Shown piece by piece: positions 46,325-60,027 of a stretch of DNA of 64,000 bases. The number at the start of each line of letters is the position of its first letter. Within the stretch, counting starts at the first letter, position 1. A program made the position numbers and the translations under genes. A model generated the notes under the pieces. The model was not told where the DNA came from, did not search any database, and saw nothing but the letters and a program-made list of their open reading frames with translations. Source of the stretch: Rhodeus uyekii (lineage: Eukaryota > Chordata > Actinopteri > Cypriniformes > Acheilognathidae); NCBI GenBank assembly GCA_037043235.1, contig JAWRVZ010000049.1:2357501-2421500 (forward strand), given 5' to 3'.

Positions 46325-47687
46325 GCCGAAGAGAGCGGAGACCCCCCTGATGGTTTATGTAGGACACCACCGCCATGTTGTCGGACTGGACTAACACATG
46401 GTGGCCCCGGAGGTCTGGGAGAAAGGCCTGAAGTGCCTTCCAAACAGCCAACATCTCTAATGCATTGATATGCAGAGAGAGGCAGACCTCGTTCCATAAA
46501 CCCTGAGCTGAGCGGTCCCTCAGAACCGGCCCCCAACCCGAGCAGGAGGCGTCTGTTGACAGCATGACGCGGTGACAGATTGGTCCCAGTACGGGTCCTT
46601 GGGCAAGAAACCAGGGACTCTTCCACTGGCTCAAGGCTCGCAGGCAGCGCCTTGAAACCTTGATCAGGCGGGAAGGATTCCCTCTCGGGGAAAACCCCCT
46701 GGTCTTGAGCCACCACTGCAGACATCTCATGTGGAGCAGACCCAGCGGTATTACGCAAGAGGCTGCTGCCATGAGCCCCAGAACTCTCTGGAAGTGTCTG
46801 ACAGTGATCAGCTGACCTAGCTTTATGTCGTTGACTGAAGATAGGTTTGAGGTGATGCGCACGGGGGAGAGCCGTGCTGACATCGACACAGAATCCCATA
46901 CAACGCCCAGGAAAATAGTGCTCTGCCTCGGCCCGAGCACACTCTTTTGGGCGTTCAGTCTTAGCCCGAGCTCCTGCATATGTGCGAGAACAACATCTCG
47001 ATGTTGGACCGCTAATTCTTGAGACTGGGCCAAAATGAGCCAGTCGTTGATGTAATTCAAGATCCGGATCCCTCGGGATCGGAGCGGAGCTAGAGCTGCA
47101 TCCACGCACTTGGTGAACGTGCGAGGAGACAAAGCCAGGCCGAACGGAAGAACCCGATACTGATAAGCCTTCCCCCCGAAGGCGAATCTGAGGATCTTCC
47201 GATGCTGAGTAAGGATGGAGACGTGGAAATACGCGTCCTTGAGATCTATCGAGACAAACCAGTCCTCGGACCTGATTTGAGCTACGATCTGCTTCAGAGT
47301 TAACATTCTGAATTTCAGTAGCCTGACGGAATCGTTCAGAGTGCGAAGATCTAGAATAGGGCGTAAGCCTCCACCCTTCTTGGGAACTATGAAGTACCGG
47401 CTGTAGAAACCCGATTCTCTGGCTGAGAGAGGTACATACTCTATGGCCTCTTTCCTCAGCAGTGAGTCGACTTCTTGTTCCATGACCAGAGCCTGCTCGG
47501 GGTTCACCACTGTTGGCAATAACCCCGCAAAGCCGGGTGGACGAGCCCGGAACTGAATAGCGTATCCTTCTGATACGTTACGCAGGACCCACCGAGAAAT
47601 ACCTGGGAGGCGCTGCCACGTCGCCAGGAAATCTACTAGGGGTATCAGCCTCTCGAGGCCGACCTCTGGACATAAATATTTTGCCAC
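46065..47687 (-). CDS. DIRS reverse transcriptase/RNase H, 540-codon frame
   Basis: Open from a Met at 47687. RT motifs are FYSRYFIVPKKGGGLRPILDLR, DWFVSIDLKDAYFHVS, YRVLPFGLALSPRTFTK and the catalytic box NYINDWLILAQ. The box has Asn where the first catalytic Asp is expected; copy 1 has CIDDW at this place. RNase H follows (MLSTDASCSGWG, INALEMLAVWKALQAF, VQSDNMAVVSYINHQGG), and the frame is then lost by an indel near 46325, continuing in 45934-47109 (NTGTDYLSRQGP). The enzyme is probably catalytically dead despite the long frame. Confidence 0.85.
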   Translation of the reverse strand: MAKYLCPEVGLERLIPLVDFLATWQRLPGISRWVLRNVSEGYAIQFRARPPGFAGLLPTVVNPEQALVMEQEVDSLLRKEAIEYVPLSARESGFYSRYFIVPKKGGGLRPILDLRTLNDSVRLLKFRMLTLKQIVAQIRSEDWFVSIDLKDAYFHVSILTQHRKILRFAFGGKAYQYRVLPFGLALSPRTFTKCVDAALAPLRSRGIRILNYINDWLILAQSQELAVQHRDVVLAHMQELGLRLNAQKSVLGPRQSTIFLGVVWDSVSMSARLSPVRITSNLSSVNDIKLGQLITVRHFQRVLGLMAAASCVIPLGLLHMRCLQWWLKTRGFSPRGNPSRLIKVSRRCLRALSQWKSPWFLAQGPVLGPICHRVMLSTDASCSGWGPVLRDRSAQGLWNEVCLSLHINALEMLAVWKALQAFLPDLRGHHVLVQSDNMAVVSYINHQGGLRSLRLASWLRGSSSGLGTNFAPFGLFTFRDPRTREQTTCRDRGRGPGNGCFTPRWWSKYGRDLVGLRWTSLRPTRRLTALCGTPSFPQPL

Positions 47688-47699
47688 CCCGGGGCCCCG

Positions 47700-48040
47700 G
47701 CCGAAACCAGAGAGCAGCTCCTCGAATGCGGGAGAAACCGATGGCGGCTAGGCTTCCTCCACAACTACACTGACCACATCCACCTCCAGCTCCTCAGAAC
47801 TGGAGAGGTTGAGCAGTACGTCATCACCCAGGTCGGAAGTAATCACCGCATGGTGCGCTTCCGCGTTCTGAGTGAGAACAGACTCAGCAGGTAAAGGAGT
47901 AGAAAAGGCATCGCCCGTCTCCATCCCCGCTGCTAAATCTAGCTGCGATCCCCACGAGTGCAGCCGCCGCTGAGCCTCAGCCACAGCGGGACCGGACCCA
48001 CGAGGACCGCGTACTTGAGCTATCTCCTCAAAGACAAGGA
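47700..48040 (-). pseudogene. DIRS Gag remnant
   Basis: The frame 47748-48053 shares FEEIAQVRGPRGSGPAVAEAQRRLHSWG with the gag of copy 1 (FEGAAQVRGPRGSG...). Both ends are missing. Confidence 0.75.
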
Positions 48041-48916
48041 GATAGCTTGTCAAGAGTAAATCTACAGAGTAAATCTAAGAGTAAATTTAAGAGTAAGTCT
48101 ACAGTAAATGATCAATTTTTTTTGTTTTTTTTTTTTAGTTTCTAGAACTTGTGTAAATGAACTAAAATGTCAGAAGAACACACTGTTCCTGTTTCTGCAA
48201 TTAGATTTTCCAGTGCTGGTCCAGATGAGGAAAAAAAAAAAAAAAACAGATCGGTGCCGACATTTGCCCTCTGTGTCTAAAGACAACAGCCCAAGTCCTT
48301 TGTTTGAATCTTTTCCTGCACTTACAAAATTAAACTAAGACAATATCATTACACTGTGTGGAAACTGATTGCCTTAAATATCTTATATTGTTTTTTTGTT
48401 TGTTTTTTTTTTACTCATAATTGAACATCATTAATAACAAAAATTGTTTGAAACTAAACCATACAGTTGCATTTGACAGTTACTTTAAAATATTGCTCTG
48501 GGGAACAACAACAAGAACTGAATAAAGAGAAACAAGAACTACAAGTGAGTTCAGCCACAGCTTTAGATGAAATCAACAGAAGATAAAAGAAGACATTAAA
48601 TGTCTCCAGATCTCAGCAGAGGATTCAACAACTCCACAAACAGCTTTACCAGCTTCACACATTAATAACCAATGACACTTTATTCCTGTCACACGTCTAC
48701 AGAAACTCTTATTGACAATTAACAGAGATTTAGATTATGATGATTATGACGATGATCTGTGTTTGCTTTAGTTGACTTCAACAGCTTGATTATGTCCCAA
48801 AACGATATAAATTGTTTAGAGAGGAAAATCTTGGAAGAATTTGCCTCAGAACAAGATAAGGACTACAGTTTCAGTTTGATTTTGAAACATCAACTATCAT
48901 ATGACTTGATTTAAAA

Positions 48917-48956
<40 letters not shown>

Positions 48957-49064
48957 TATGAAAAAATATCAAATAGCAGCAGCTTTCGGGGAGTGGGTTT
49001 GAATGGAGAGTGGCTTAGAGTCATTAGTATTGCATAAAAGAAACAAAAGAAAAACATGAGGAAT
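48041..49064 (+). repeat. Lectin-unit upstream block, unit C
   Basis: It holds the shared sequences AGAGTAAATCTACAG, CAATTAGATTTTCCAGTGCTGGTCCAGATGAG and, at about 48551-48725, the conserved stretch also upstream of lectins A and D. It is followed by an A tract and a short (TA)n at 48933-48959. No gene. Confidence 0.7.
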
Positions 49065-49730
49065 TGTTATGAATATGAGCTCTGCGCTCCTCTTCCTGGC
49101 CACCAGAGGGAGCTCACACACATAAACTGACACTACACTACGCACTACATTTCCCATCATGCAGTACATTGGACTGATCACACACACCACCTGAAATCTA
49201 TCATGAGTGTTTGTCCCGCCAGCTGTCATCAATCACATGAACTATGAAAGACTCCTTCACCCACAGCTCTGGGCGAAGTCTTGATTAGCTGTGGTTGTCA
49301 ATTCTGAGCGTTTAGTCCTGTCTTGTTTATTCTGTTGCCGATTCTGCTGTTACCCGTTTGTGATCCTGTTCTGCCTGCCCTGATCTGTGCCTGGATTAAC
49401 GTTTATGATTGATATCCGCTAGTGATGGGCAAATCGAGGCTTCATGAAACACTGAAACATTTGAATCAAATGTGCCGTATTGTTTCGAACCTTCGAAACT
49501 CTATACCGACACCCGTCTCCACGGTGACATCTAGTGGTCAATTGCACATGTTGTCTGCAACTTTGACAACAATCCATTAAAAAAAATAAAAATGTTGTGT
49601 TTGTGATAATGTGGCGAGTTTTTAAACACTATATATTTTCCTCACTATGTAACTATAATATATAGCAATAATAATTAGGTTAAGTAGCATCTTTTACATG
49701 GAGCCTCCATTTCTATCTATTCTATTAATG

Positions 49731-49796
<66 letters not shown>

Positions 49797-50461
49797 AGAT
49801 CTATATCTATTAATCTATATATTTATGAAATTCTATATGTCTAACTGCTGTGCTATCTGTCAATATCTAACTAAGCCTATATGAATGTGTCACTATATAT
49901 ATATCTATCTATCTATCTGTCACTGTGTGTAGTATATCAGTAAATATGTTTAATTTTAATGTAGCCTAAATATAACTAACCAAATCGCACAATAAATGTC
50001 ACTATATCATAAACGCTATATCAAAATCTTTCTCCTCTCACAAAAACCCACGAGGTGAAGGTGCATTAACTCCTCTTTTAAACTTTGTTTGAGTTGAGAC
50101 AGATGTGCGATTGTGTGGTTTGTTCCCGCCCCTGTCAATCAAACTCAGACTCGGCAAGCACCGCCTATCGAAACACTTGTGAAACGCGCAGACGATTCGT
50201 TTAGCCAAAAGTCACGTGACATTGTTGTTTTGAATCATAGTTTCGATTCAGTGTTTCGAAACATCTACGCTTCGGGGTCTCGACACTGTGTCGAAACGCA
50301 GGTTTCGAGTAAGCCATCCCTAATATCTGCCTGTCTTGACCACCGCCTATACCTCGATCCTGATTCCGTCTGCCTGCCTTTGTGATCCCTGCCTGTTTTA
50401 CGACCATTCTTAATAAAGACACTAGCGATTGGATCTCTGCCTTTGAGTCCCCTTTGTTACA
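49065..50461 (+). mobile_element. Solo LTR with 5-bp TSD, split by a hAT element
   Basis: TG...CA ends (TGTTATGAATATGAGC ... CCTTTGTTACA) are flanked by the perfect duplication GGAAT (49060-49064, 50462-50466). It contains TTAATAAAG near 50410, a poly(A) signal. Without the internal insertion it is about 490 bp. No internal retroelement genes remain, so it arose by LTR-LTR recombination. Confidence 0.88.
49420..50322. mobile_element. hAT-like non-autonomous element in the solo LTR
   Basis: The ends TAGTGATGGGC and GCCATCCCTA are inverted with two mismatches, and flanking 8-mers ATATCCGC and ATATCTGC differ at one base. It holds a (TA)n at 49742-49787 and no transposase. A related element is at 1602-2333. 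Confidence 0.82.
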
Positions 50462-50736
50462 GGAATGAAGGCAACAACTGCTTTTTGTGTTTAATTGTGT
50501 TATATTTTACTGATATTTACATTTGTTTAATTATATGAAATATTTAAGTGTGACAAACATGCAAAACTACAAAGTCAGGAAGGGAACGAACACTTTTTCA
50601 CACCTCTGTTTCTACCTTAAGGTGACTGCTGTTTTGTCATAATTTTATTTTTGTTGTTTGGCCTCAGGGCATCATTTCATTTTACAATTCATTAAACTTT
50701 AGCGCAGGTTTCTCAGTAAAGGGCAGGTCTGTAGCA

Positions 50737-50744
50737 TATAAATA
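50737..50744 (+). promoter_or_regulatory. TATA box, lectin C
   Basis: TATAAATA in the same context as at 21944. Confidence 0.6.
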
Positions 50745-50803
50745 AACAATACTCATTCTACCACAGTTCATTTATCAACACACACTGTTCTGCGACTGAA
50801 AAA

Positions 50804-51248
50804 ATGGAATCCATTATCTGTTATATCAATGTTGATAAAAGTACAACAGCTACTGGACCTCCAACACCAAGCCACAAACAGTTTGAGAAAAAAGCTCAAA
50901 ATTGCAGTAAGTATAAAGTTTTTTCTGAAGCAGAGATGAACGTTTATAAGGAGGAACTGAAAAATGTTACAGAAAATGTTGCTGAAAAGTTAAATCATTG
51001 TTCTTGATGAACAATACAATAATGTTTCTATATCAAATGCATGAGCTTTTTCCTTTTTTTTCTTCTTTTTCTTTTTTTTTTTACTTTTCATGCATATTTT
51101 CTGGTTTGCATATTAACATTTATTAATTTCGAATGATTGTCATTTAAAAAAAAAAACAATCAGAAGAATTCTTTAAAAAGTCAGAACTCTTTAATTTTTT
51201 CATGAAGTTAGATTTTTGGTGTTGTATATTGTAAATTATTGTATATTG

Positions 51249-51312
<64 letters not shown>

Positions 51313-52541
51313 ATATATATATATATATTGTTATATATATATATATATATATATATATTGATATCTGTGTGTTTTCTCTGTGTTTGTTGTTGTCGTTGTG
51401 TTTGTCGTTGTGTTTGTCATCGGTGTTTGATGTTGATGACAGTGTGTCTCGGGATCATCTGTGTTCTTCTGCTGGTTGACAGCAGTATAGGTGTATTGCA
51501 GTACATCATGAGCAGAGATCTGTTAGAGAGTAACAAGAACTCAGTTGAAGAGTTCAGTCAAACTACCGACATCTTACAGGACAATTACACTGATCTGACG
51601 ACTGAACCAGACCAACTGAGTCAGAAGAAACTGGAGTTAGAAAACAAAGTCAGTTCTCTGAGTGAGGAACTGCAGAAAGCTTATGGAAAAGGTTAGTAGA
51701 GAACTGTTTTTGTTATCTTTCTTTCTTTTATGTATAAATAAAACAAATAAAAAAATGTGTTTCTGTTAGGATGGAGTTCAGGTTGGTTTTTCATATCCAA
51801 TGCGTCAAAGAGCTGGTCTGAGAGCAGGAAGTTCTGCAGGGATCGAGGAGCTGATCTGGTCATTATCAACTCTGAAGAGAAGCAGGTGAGTTTGCATATA
51901 TTTCTATTTTTTTTTTTATTTCAGATGATTTTGATTAAAAAACAAGCATTCAGAAGAACACTTTAAAAAGCATTTTCAATTCATATGAGAAATCACTTAT
52001 TCCTGTTTTTATCCACACACAGAAGTTCATAACGTCTTTAGTTATGTGGACGGAGAATATGTATGCAGGAGGAGAGTGGATTGGTTTGACTGACAAAGCG
52101 CAGGAGAGCAAGATGAAATGGGTGGATAATTCAACACTGATTCAAGGGTAAGTGATAAAAGCACTGCATATTTATTTATTTAATATTTGCATTTTGTTTG
52201 CATTTGCAATTTGCATTTGCATATTTGCAAGTTCATCACAATCATCATGAAATATCTGAAAACACGCTTGCTTCACAACCACAAACAAAGCAACTTCATT
52301 TAAATAAATTATACTGACAGAAAATTTTTATTCACTACACTTTTACTTCTACTCCAGCTTATTATATTTAGGTTTTCTGAAAAACTGAAAATTTGACATG
52401 TTATTCAGGTTTTGGTTGGCAGGCGAGTCGAATGATGACAAAGGATCAGAGGACTGTGTTGAACTGATTCCTTGATTAACTGTCCTAAACTGGAATGACA
52501 TCCCTTGTTCCATTGTAAGAAAAGGCATTTGTGAGAAATAG
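50804..52541 (+). pseudogene. Type II C-type lectin receptor, copy C (probable pseudogene)
   Basis: Exon 1 is 50804-50906, with tail motif IICYINV, a full ITIM consensus. Exon 2 is about 51418-51691, but the CAGGAGGAC acceptor segment of A and D is deleted and replaced by TTTGTTGTCGTTG-type repeats, so no AG precedes the exon. Exons 3 (51770-51885) and 4 (52023-52147) have good borders and keep WIGLTD. Exon 5 (52409-52541) has ESN in place of EPN and a TGA at 52473-52475 before WND, removing the last 22 residues with two CTLD cysteines. A truncated or soluble product is possible but unlikely. Confidence 0.83.
51251..51359. repeat. (TA)n microsatellite in lectin C intron 1
   Basis: Interrupted TA run at the same intron position as in lectin A. 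Confidence 0.93.
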
Positions 52542-52616
52542 AGTTCATCTCATCTGTTTATGGCTTTACTTCTATTATTCTATAGAATCATATATATTGA
52601 GATCACATAATTTCTG

Positions 52617-52622
52617 ATTAAA
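52617..52622 (+). terminator. Poly(A) signal, lectin C
   Basis: ATTAAA in the conserved TTTCTGATTAAAGT context. Confidence 0.5.
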
Positions 52623-53880
52623 GTTTATAACTTTTAAACAGTCTTTAACTTTCATATATCATGTTTGTGTTATTCTGTATAAAATTGTTTCAATCAGAGG
52701 AAAAATGTAATTATTATTTTTTTATTGCTTTATTAAACTAGCAACTTCCAGTTTCTCATTGGATGAACTGGGACACCAAAACGGTTACAATGTGTTCATA
52801 ATTTCCTCCAGCACAAGCAGTTCAATGTCAATATGAATTTATTTCATGCTGTCCACATATATTATAATAGGTCTAAAGTGACCCAGATTAACCTAATTCA
52901 CCCAATTATTGTGATATTAAGTGTGTGTGAAACTGCTTTTGCTTTTAATTACTTTCACTTTTGAATAAAATAGACATTTACCATTCGTAACATAATAAAC
53001 CCACAGCATTTAGTTTTTATTTCATTCCTCTTTATCTTCTCTCTTGCACTTGATACGTGACCTTGGAGAGTAACACTGATTCTCTGTTGGGTTTATTTAT
53101 ATAATGAAGGCGTTGAGCGTTATTGCTGACACCTGCTGTTAACAAGCAGAATCACTGAAGGACAGAGGAAGAATGTCATGAGTTGATGCCAGTGGATGCC
53201 AGAGAAGATGTATATTCTGTAACCTGTGTGTGCATCAGCAAATATTACATTTATTAAACCTAACTCTTGAATATTAGTTTAGTATAATTGTTTATAGTTG
53301 GGTATTCATGACACATTGTTTTTAATAACACATATAAACAACAATAATTGTCTTTCCATGATGAGACACACTTCCCAGTAGCTGTTCCTAAACTTGAGAA
53401 CTACAAATGAAGTTCCTCTAAACCTGCTTTACACATACTTAATATTACAAGCTCTGTTCTCATTTCTTTATGTGTGCATCCCCGTTTCCTTTCATCATAA
53501 CTCCGCTCCAAGCACTTATGATAGGATAGAAGGAAAAAAGTAAAAAAAAAAAATGCTTAAATTGCTTTCAGTGAATTTCATTATTTGTCCTATAAATCTT
53601 CATCACTGTCTGCTCTTCTTTGGTGTTTATAGCATTGCTCTCAGCTTTTTACTTTTACTGTTACTGTTTTCAGTATCAGTAGTATAGTAATACCACACAA
53701 CTTCAAGGTTCAATTTCCGTGGCCTCAGTGCATTTCAGAATTTTTTTAAATTATTTATCGAAAAATAAAAATTAAAAAAAATATTGCCAAATCGGCAACC
53801 GTATTGCAGAAAGCAGCGTTGCAGAAACAATCCAGACAAAGAGAGAAACTCTCTCAGAGGCTTTGTACACACGGCACTCA
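52623..53880 (+). repeat. Lectin-unit downstream flank, unit C
   Basis: Blocks such as GGGATGAACTGGGACACCAAA-like, GACACCTGCTGTTAACAAGCAG and GAATATTAGTTTAGTATAATTG recur in order after lectin D (about 61760-62350). No gene is supported. Confidence 0.7.
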
Positions 53881-53905
53881 GAAAAGACACCTGATTGATT
53901 TCACG

Positions 53906-54298
53906 CTAGATCGACCAATGACAGCACGAGTGGATGCATCCCTTGAGCTGATTGGCTGTAATGTCAGACTGTAGCAATGGTTCAAATGGGGGGTGACACA
54001 AAGAATTGAGTACCAAACCCAAATCCCATGTCGAGCTCTGCACGGCCCTTGGAGGACACAGGCGATTAGCTCCTTTCAGAAAAGCAACAATCAGACGATC
54101 AGACCCAAGTGAAGACTCACTAAACTCGGATCGGTGAGCTGCTAAAGCTGCCACATATACCTTTAGCGTTGATGTAGACCGCCCAAGTTCCAAAAGATAT
54201 TGCAGAAAATCCAAAACGCATCCCACTGAGCAGTGTAGTGGATCAACATCACAGCTAGAACACCAGTCAGAGAACACCTTCCACTTACTAGCATACAA
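53906..54298 (-). pseudogene. DIRS tyrosine recombinase, N-terminal part
   Basis: YASKWKVFSDWC, STLKVYVAALAAHRSEFS and WDLGLVLNSLCHPPFEPL match the N-terminal domain of the recombinase in copy 1. The catalytic part is absent. Confidence 0.8.
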
Positions 54299-55229
54299 CT
54301 TTCAAGTGGATGCTGCGCGTGTATTCAAAACAGTGTTCCTGGCCCTCTCCGAACACTCCAAAGAGGCTTGGAGGGCCCAATGGCCACACCCACAGTTTCA
54401 GTCTCTCTGGATGTGGGTGCCAAAGACTTCCTTCTAGTTGACTCAGGAGGTCTGGTCTGTTGGGCGGACGACAAGGTGGTCCTGTCATCAGTGAAAACAG
54501 AGTCTGAAACCATGGCCTCGCTGGCCAATGTGGAGCCACTAACAGCAGATGGTGGCCGCAGTCGCGCACTCGGCACAGAGTCGTCCAAACCAATGGTAAT
54601 GGGTAGAGAGTCACATCTGGCCAGGCGTGAGCTAACGCATCCAGACCCAGAGGTCCTGGGTCGTCCATCAGGGAAAACCAGTGAAGGCAGTGAGATGTCC
54701 GACTGTATGCGAACACATCTACCGCCGCGGTCCCATACGATCTCCATACTATCTGCACCACTTCCGGGTGCAGCATCCGATCTCCCTGCAACACTCTGCC
54801 CTGTGACAGAGCGTCCGCTGTCTGATTGAGTCGGCCGGGTAGATATACTGCTCGGATGGACAGCAGGTTGGCCTGGGCCCAAAGAAGCAGATTGTGAGCC
54901 ACCTGAAGTGCACTCTGTGACCTTGTGCCTCCCTGATGGTTGATATAAAAAACGGTCACCTTGTTGTCTGTGCGCACCAAAACATGTTTTCCTCTGAGAA
55001 CAGTTTGGAAGTGAAGAAGGGTAAGAAACACTGCTGTCAACTTCAGGACATTGATGTGTGCTGTGCGCAGGAACCCACTCCAAGTGCCATTCACTCCCCT
55101 CTTGCGCCAAACTCCTACCCATCCAAGAAGCCTGGCATCTGTCCAGCTGATCGACTGCACTGGGACAAGCTTGCATTTGTCCCAATTTACTGCAAATTCC
55201 CATAGCCGCAACATGGTCCGACAGAACAT
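54288..55229 (-). pseudogene. DIRS RNase H and MTase-like region
   Basis: The 313-codon frame shows TDARLLGWVGV, INVLKLTAVFLTLLHF, VRTDNKVTVFYINHQGG and NQTADALSQG (RNase H). It continues with VDVFAYSRTSHCLHWFSLMDDPGPLGLDALAHAWPD and LLLVAPHWPARPWF, the Dam-like methyltransferase-type region of DIRS elements. It is joined to the recombinase by a frameshift near 54295. Confidence 0.82.
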
Positions 55230-55325
55230 GTGACCGCATGTTACGTGGATGTAATGACTGTGCTATGTGTGCTTGCTAAACTGCATTCTGTAATCTTGGT
55301 GTATGTTTTTGGCGCTGCATATATG
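55225..55325 (+). mobile_element. LINE 3'-end fragment in DIRS copy 4
   Basis: CATGTGACCGCATG, GCTATGTGTGCTTGCTAAACTGCATTCTG match the fragments at 4739 and 8891. It interrupts the RT. Confidence 0.5.
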
Positions 55326-55620
55326 GCGCCCTGGTGTTTGAGTTTTTTTCAGTGATTTTTTCAGCCAGAGCCAGACCAAACGGAAGAACCCTGAACTGAA
55401 AAATTTGGTCCATGAATGCAATCCGAAGGAATCGCCTGTGTTCTGGAACAATCGGAACGTGAAAATAGGCGTCCTTCAAATCTATCGTTATGAACCAATC
55501 TCGTGGCATAACGGCCTGCAATACATCGGTTGTGCGAAGCATTCGAAATGGCAAAATTTCTTAGGTCTAATATCAGTCGAAACCCGCCGTCTTTCTTTGC
55601 AACCAGAAAATAAATGGAAA
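55326..55620 (-). pseudogene. DIRS reverse transcriptase remnant
   Basis: The frame 55276-55554 includes MPRDWFITIDLKDAYFHVPIV, RRFLRIAF and FRVLPFGLALAEK. The catalytic box and upstream fingers are missing. Confidence 0.8.
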
Positions 55621-56823
55621 AAAAAATCCCCCGGGATGAACTTGAGGGTTATTATTATTACAAAAACATGCCCAGGTACCAATGGCAGCCGTCTCAAATT
55701 ATTTTGACAAACCTCTGGCAAGGAGGATTGGGCCAACCACACTTGCCGTCGAGCTTGCACAAGAGTCCCTAAAGCTGTTCCACAGTGGTTAGCGATAACA
55801 CCCATGGCCTGCAGTGCAAGTTCAGTTAGGTCCACCACTAGTGGGTCAGATGAAGCTTCACTCAGAGAGGAGTGTAAGGCCACAAGCATATGCGCCAAGG
55901 AGTTAGAAACACGGCCGAGGCTTGCTGTGGAATTGTATGCCCGAGACAGTAGTTTGTCACTACGTCTGCACTCAACATTGGGACAGCGCACGTTTCCACA
56001 AAGTGAATCATCAGGAGACACAATGAGTGCAGCTACACTAGATTATATATAGGTGGCATGCTACCAAGTCCCACTGCTTCTGGGTCCTGCATCACAGCCA
56101 GTGTGCGGGCTAACTGATCCGGACGAATAGCCTTTGATGAATTTTGCAGTGCAGACACCAACACTGATGTAAAGTCATTGCACTGAGGCATTGTAAAGGA
56201 TGCTTTTTGTGCCCAGCGTAGAAAAAACAGTCTCAGAGCCCACTGCTGCTTGGGGGGATCCAGATTAATGCGTGCCAGCATTGCTTTTAATGTTCCTTCC
56301 AGTGATGTAACAACTGACTGCCATAGTGATCGGCAGGCAAATTTTCCTCAGCACCTGAGGCTGCTGGAGTAGTTTCAAAAAGTGAGTCAGAGGCAGCCAC
56401 TGACATCACATCTATCTCCTGTGCCATATGCATGATTGGCAATGAAGCGATAGCTGATTTAAGCCGCGCTTTCTCTTGCATCTCCATATTAGTTTGCGCT
56501 TTAGGCAGGAGAGGCAATAACAACTCTACCGCAGAAGACAGCTGATCAACCTTGCGTGCTAAATCCGACGATTTAGTCTTCTTACCTTTCTTTTCGTTTT
56601 GAAAAGTTTGTTTCCGCTTACGATCAACGGCAGTAAAACTGGAAGAAAGCCACAAACCTTCCGATCCGGATTCCAGGCCCGCGAGCGGCATTATAGAGCA
56701 TTCCGGACACGGGTCAGACACAGCCTTGTTAAGATGATCCATACCAAGACACGCAGGACAATGGTGATGGCCATCCATGATATCCATTGTGTTAGGGCAT
56801 GTAGAGCACCTAAGCGCATCCAT
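55488..56823 (-). pseudogene. DIRS Gag (frameshifted)
   Basis: It starts at 56823 with MDALRCSTCPNTMDIMDG, then three Cys pairs (CSTC, CPAC, CPEC) with intervening His, a likely zinc-binding module. A basic stretch (KRKQTFQNEKKGKKTK) and a Leu-rich helix follow. Frames 56033-56281 and 55488-56021 continue it (LDPPKQQWALRLFF, LGRVSNSLAHMLVALHSSL). It is in the same position as the gag of copy 1. Confidence 0.75.
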
Positions 56824-56830
56824 AGCAAGT

Positions 56831-59233
<2,403 letters not shown>

Positions 59234-59811
59234 TGTCAGAGTTATGCCACTTTTTACAGTGTTTTGCTGGACAGAGCTCTGACACTGCCCCGTTGTCGTG
59301 TCTATCAGAGAGCGTAGGGCTTTGGTCGCGTTCACGTTTTGTTTTTGTCTTCTTTGTCTGCGTGCTTTCCTTCATGTGGTCCGTGTCGCGCGCAGTGGTT
59401 GTGTCACTAGCTGCGCTCTGTCTCGTCAAGGCAATGTGCGTCCGCATTGGTCCGCATGTGTTTGTTACTTGTTATGATGTCACACTGCCCATCTTGTTCC
59501 CTTGATCTCAGATTGTTCCCAGCTGTTTCTACCCATTACCCTGTTTCCTTTGTCTATTTAATTCCTTCTTGTTTGCTGTCCTGTGTTGCGTAATTATCTT
59601 CCCGTGTCATTCCTGGGTTATGTATTTTCTCTCTAGCTCCCTGTCGTTTGTTACCTTCTCCAGGCCATGTCTGATCCAGTTCAGTCTATTCAGTTTGTTA
59701 TCGGTTTAGCTATGGTTTTACCACTCGGGGCAGTATGTGTTTTGTTTTATTTTGTTTTAAATAAAGATCTCTTCACCTGCATCCTTGAGTCCTTGCTACT
59801 TACCTGTGACA
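59234..59811 (+). mobile_element. Solo LTR upstream of lectin D
   Basis: TGTCAGAGTTATGCC ... TTACCTGTGACA gives TG...CA ends, with AATAAA near 59758. The flanks GTGAC and GTGAA match at 4 of 5 bases. It sits where units A and C have uninterrupted sequence about 200 bp before the gene. Confidence 0.75.
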
Positions 59812-60027
59812 GTGAAATCAGGAAAGGGTCAAGCACTTTTTCAGACCACTGTATCTATGTTAAGGTGATTTTTGTTTTGTCATCATGTTTTGTTGTTTCA
59901 GGAAATCATTTCATTTGAAAATTTTGCACATGTTCCATAAAAATGGGCAGGTCTGAACTATTTAAATAAACGATACTCATTCTGCCACAGTTCATTCATC
60001 AGCATGTCCTGTACTGTGACTGAGAAC

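Larger units (their letters stand above)
44462..48040 (-). mobile_element. DIRS-type retrotransposon, copy 2
   Basis: The left end matches copy 1 (GGAACGCATTAGTGTGATTGTCTC..., GTGACGTCATGAGCC) with the paired GGTTAC...GTAACC motifs and internal complementary region (about 44755-44800). Most of gag and the right terminal repeat are missing; the element stops abruptly next to the lectin-unit block at about 48040. It is the same subfamily as copy 1. Confidence 0.88.
53881..56830 (-). mobile_element. DIRS-type retrotransposon, copy 4 (divergent)
   Basis: gag, partial RT, RNase H, MTase-like region and a truncated recombinase lie in DIRS order on the minus strand. Codon content and protein sequence are clearly different from copies 1 and 2. 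A LINE 3' fragment (about 55225-55325) sits inside the RT. I could not define terminal repeats with confidence. Confidence 0.8.

Noticed and set aside
54368..55233. Plus-strand open frames of 60-153 codons
   Set aside because: They are shadows of the minus-strand DIRS RNase H/MTase frame and lack any domain.
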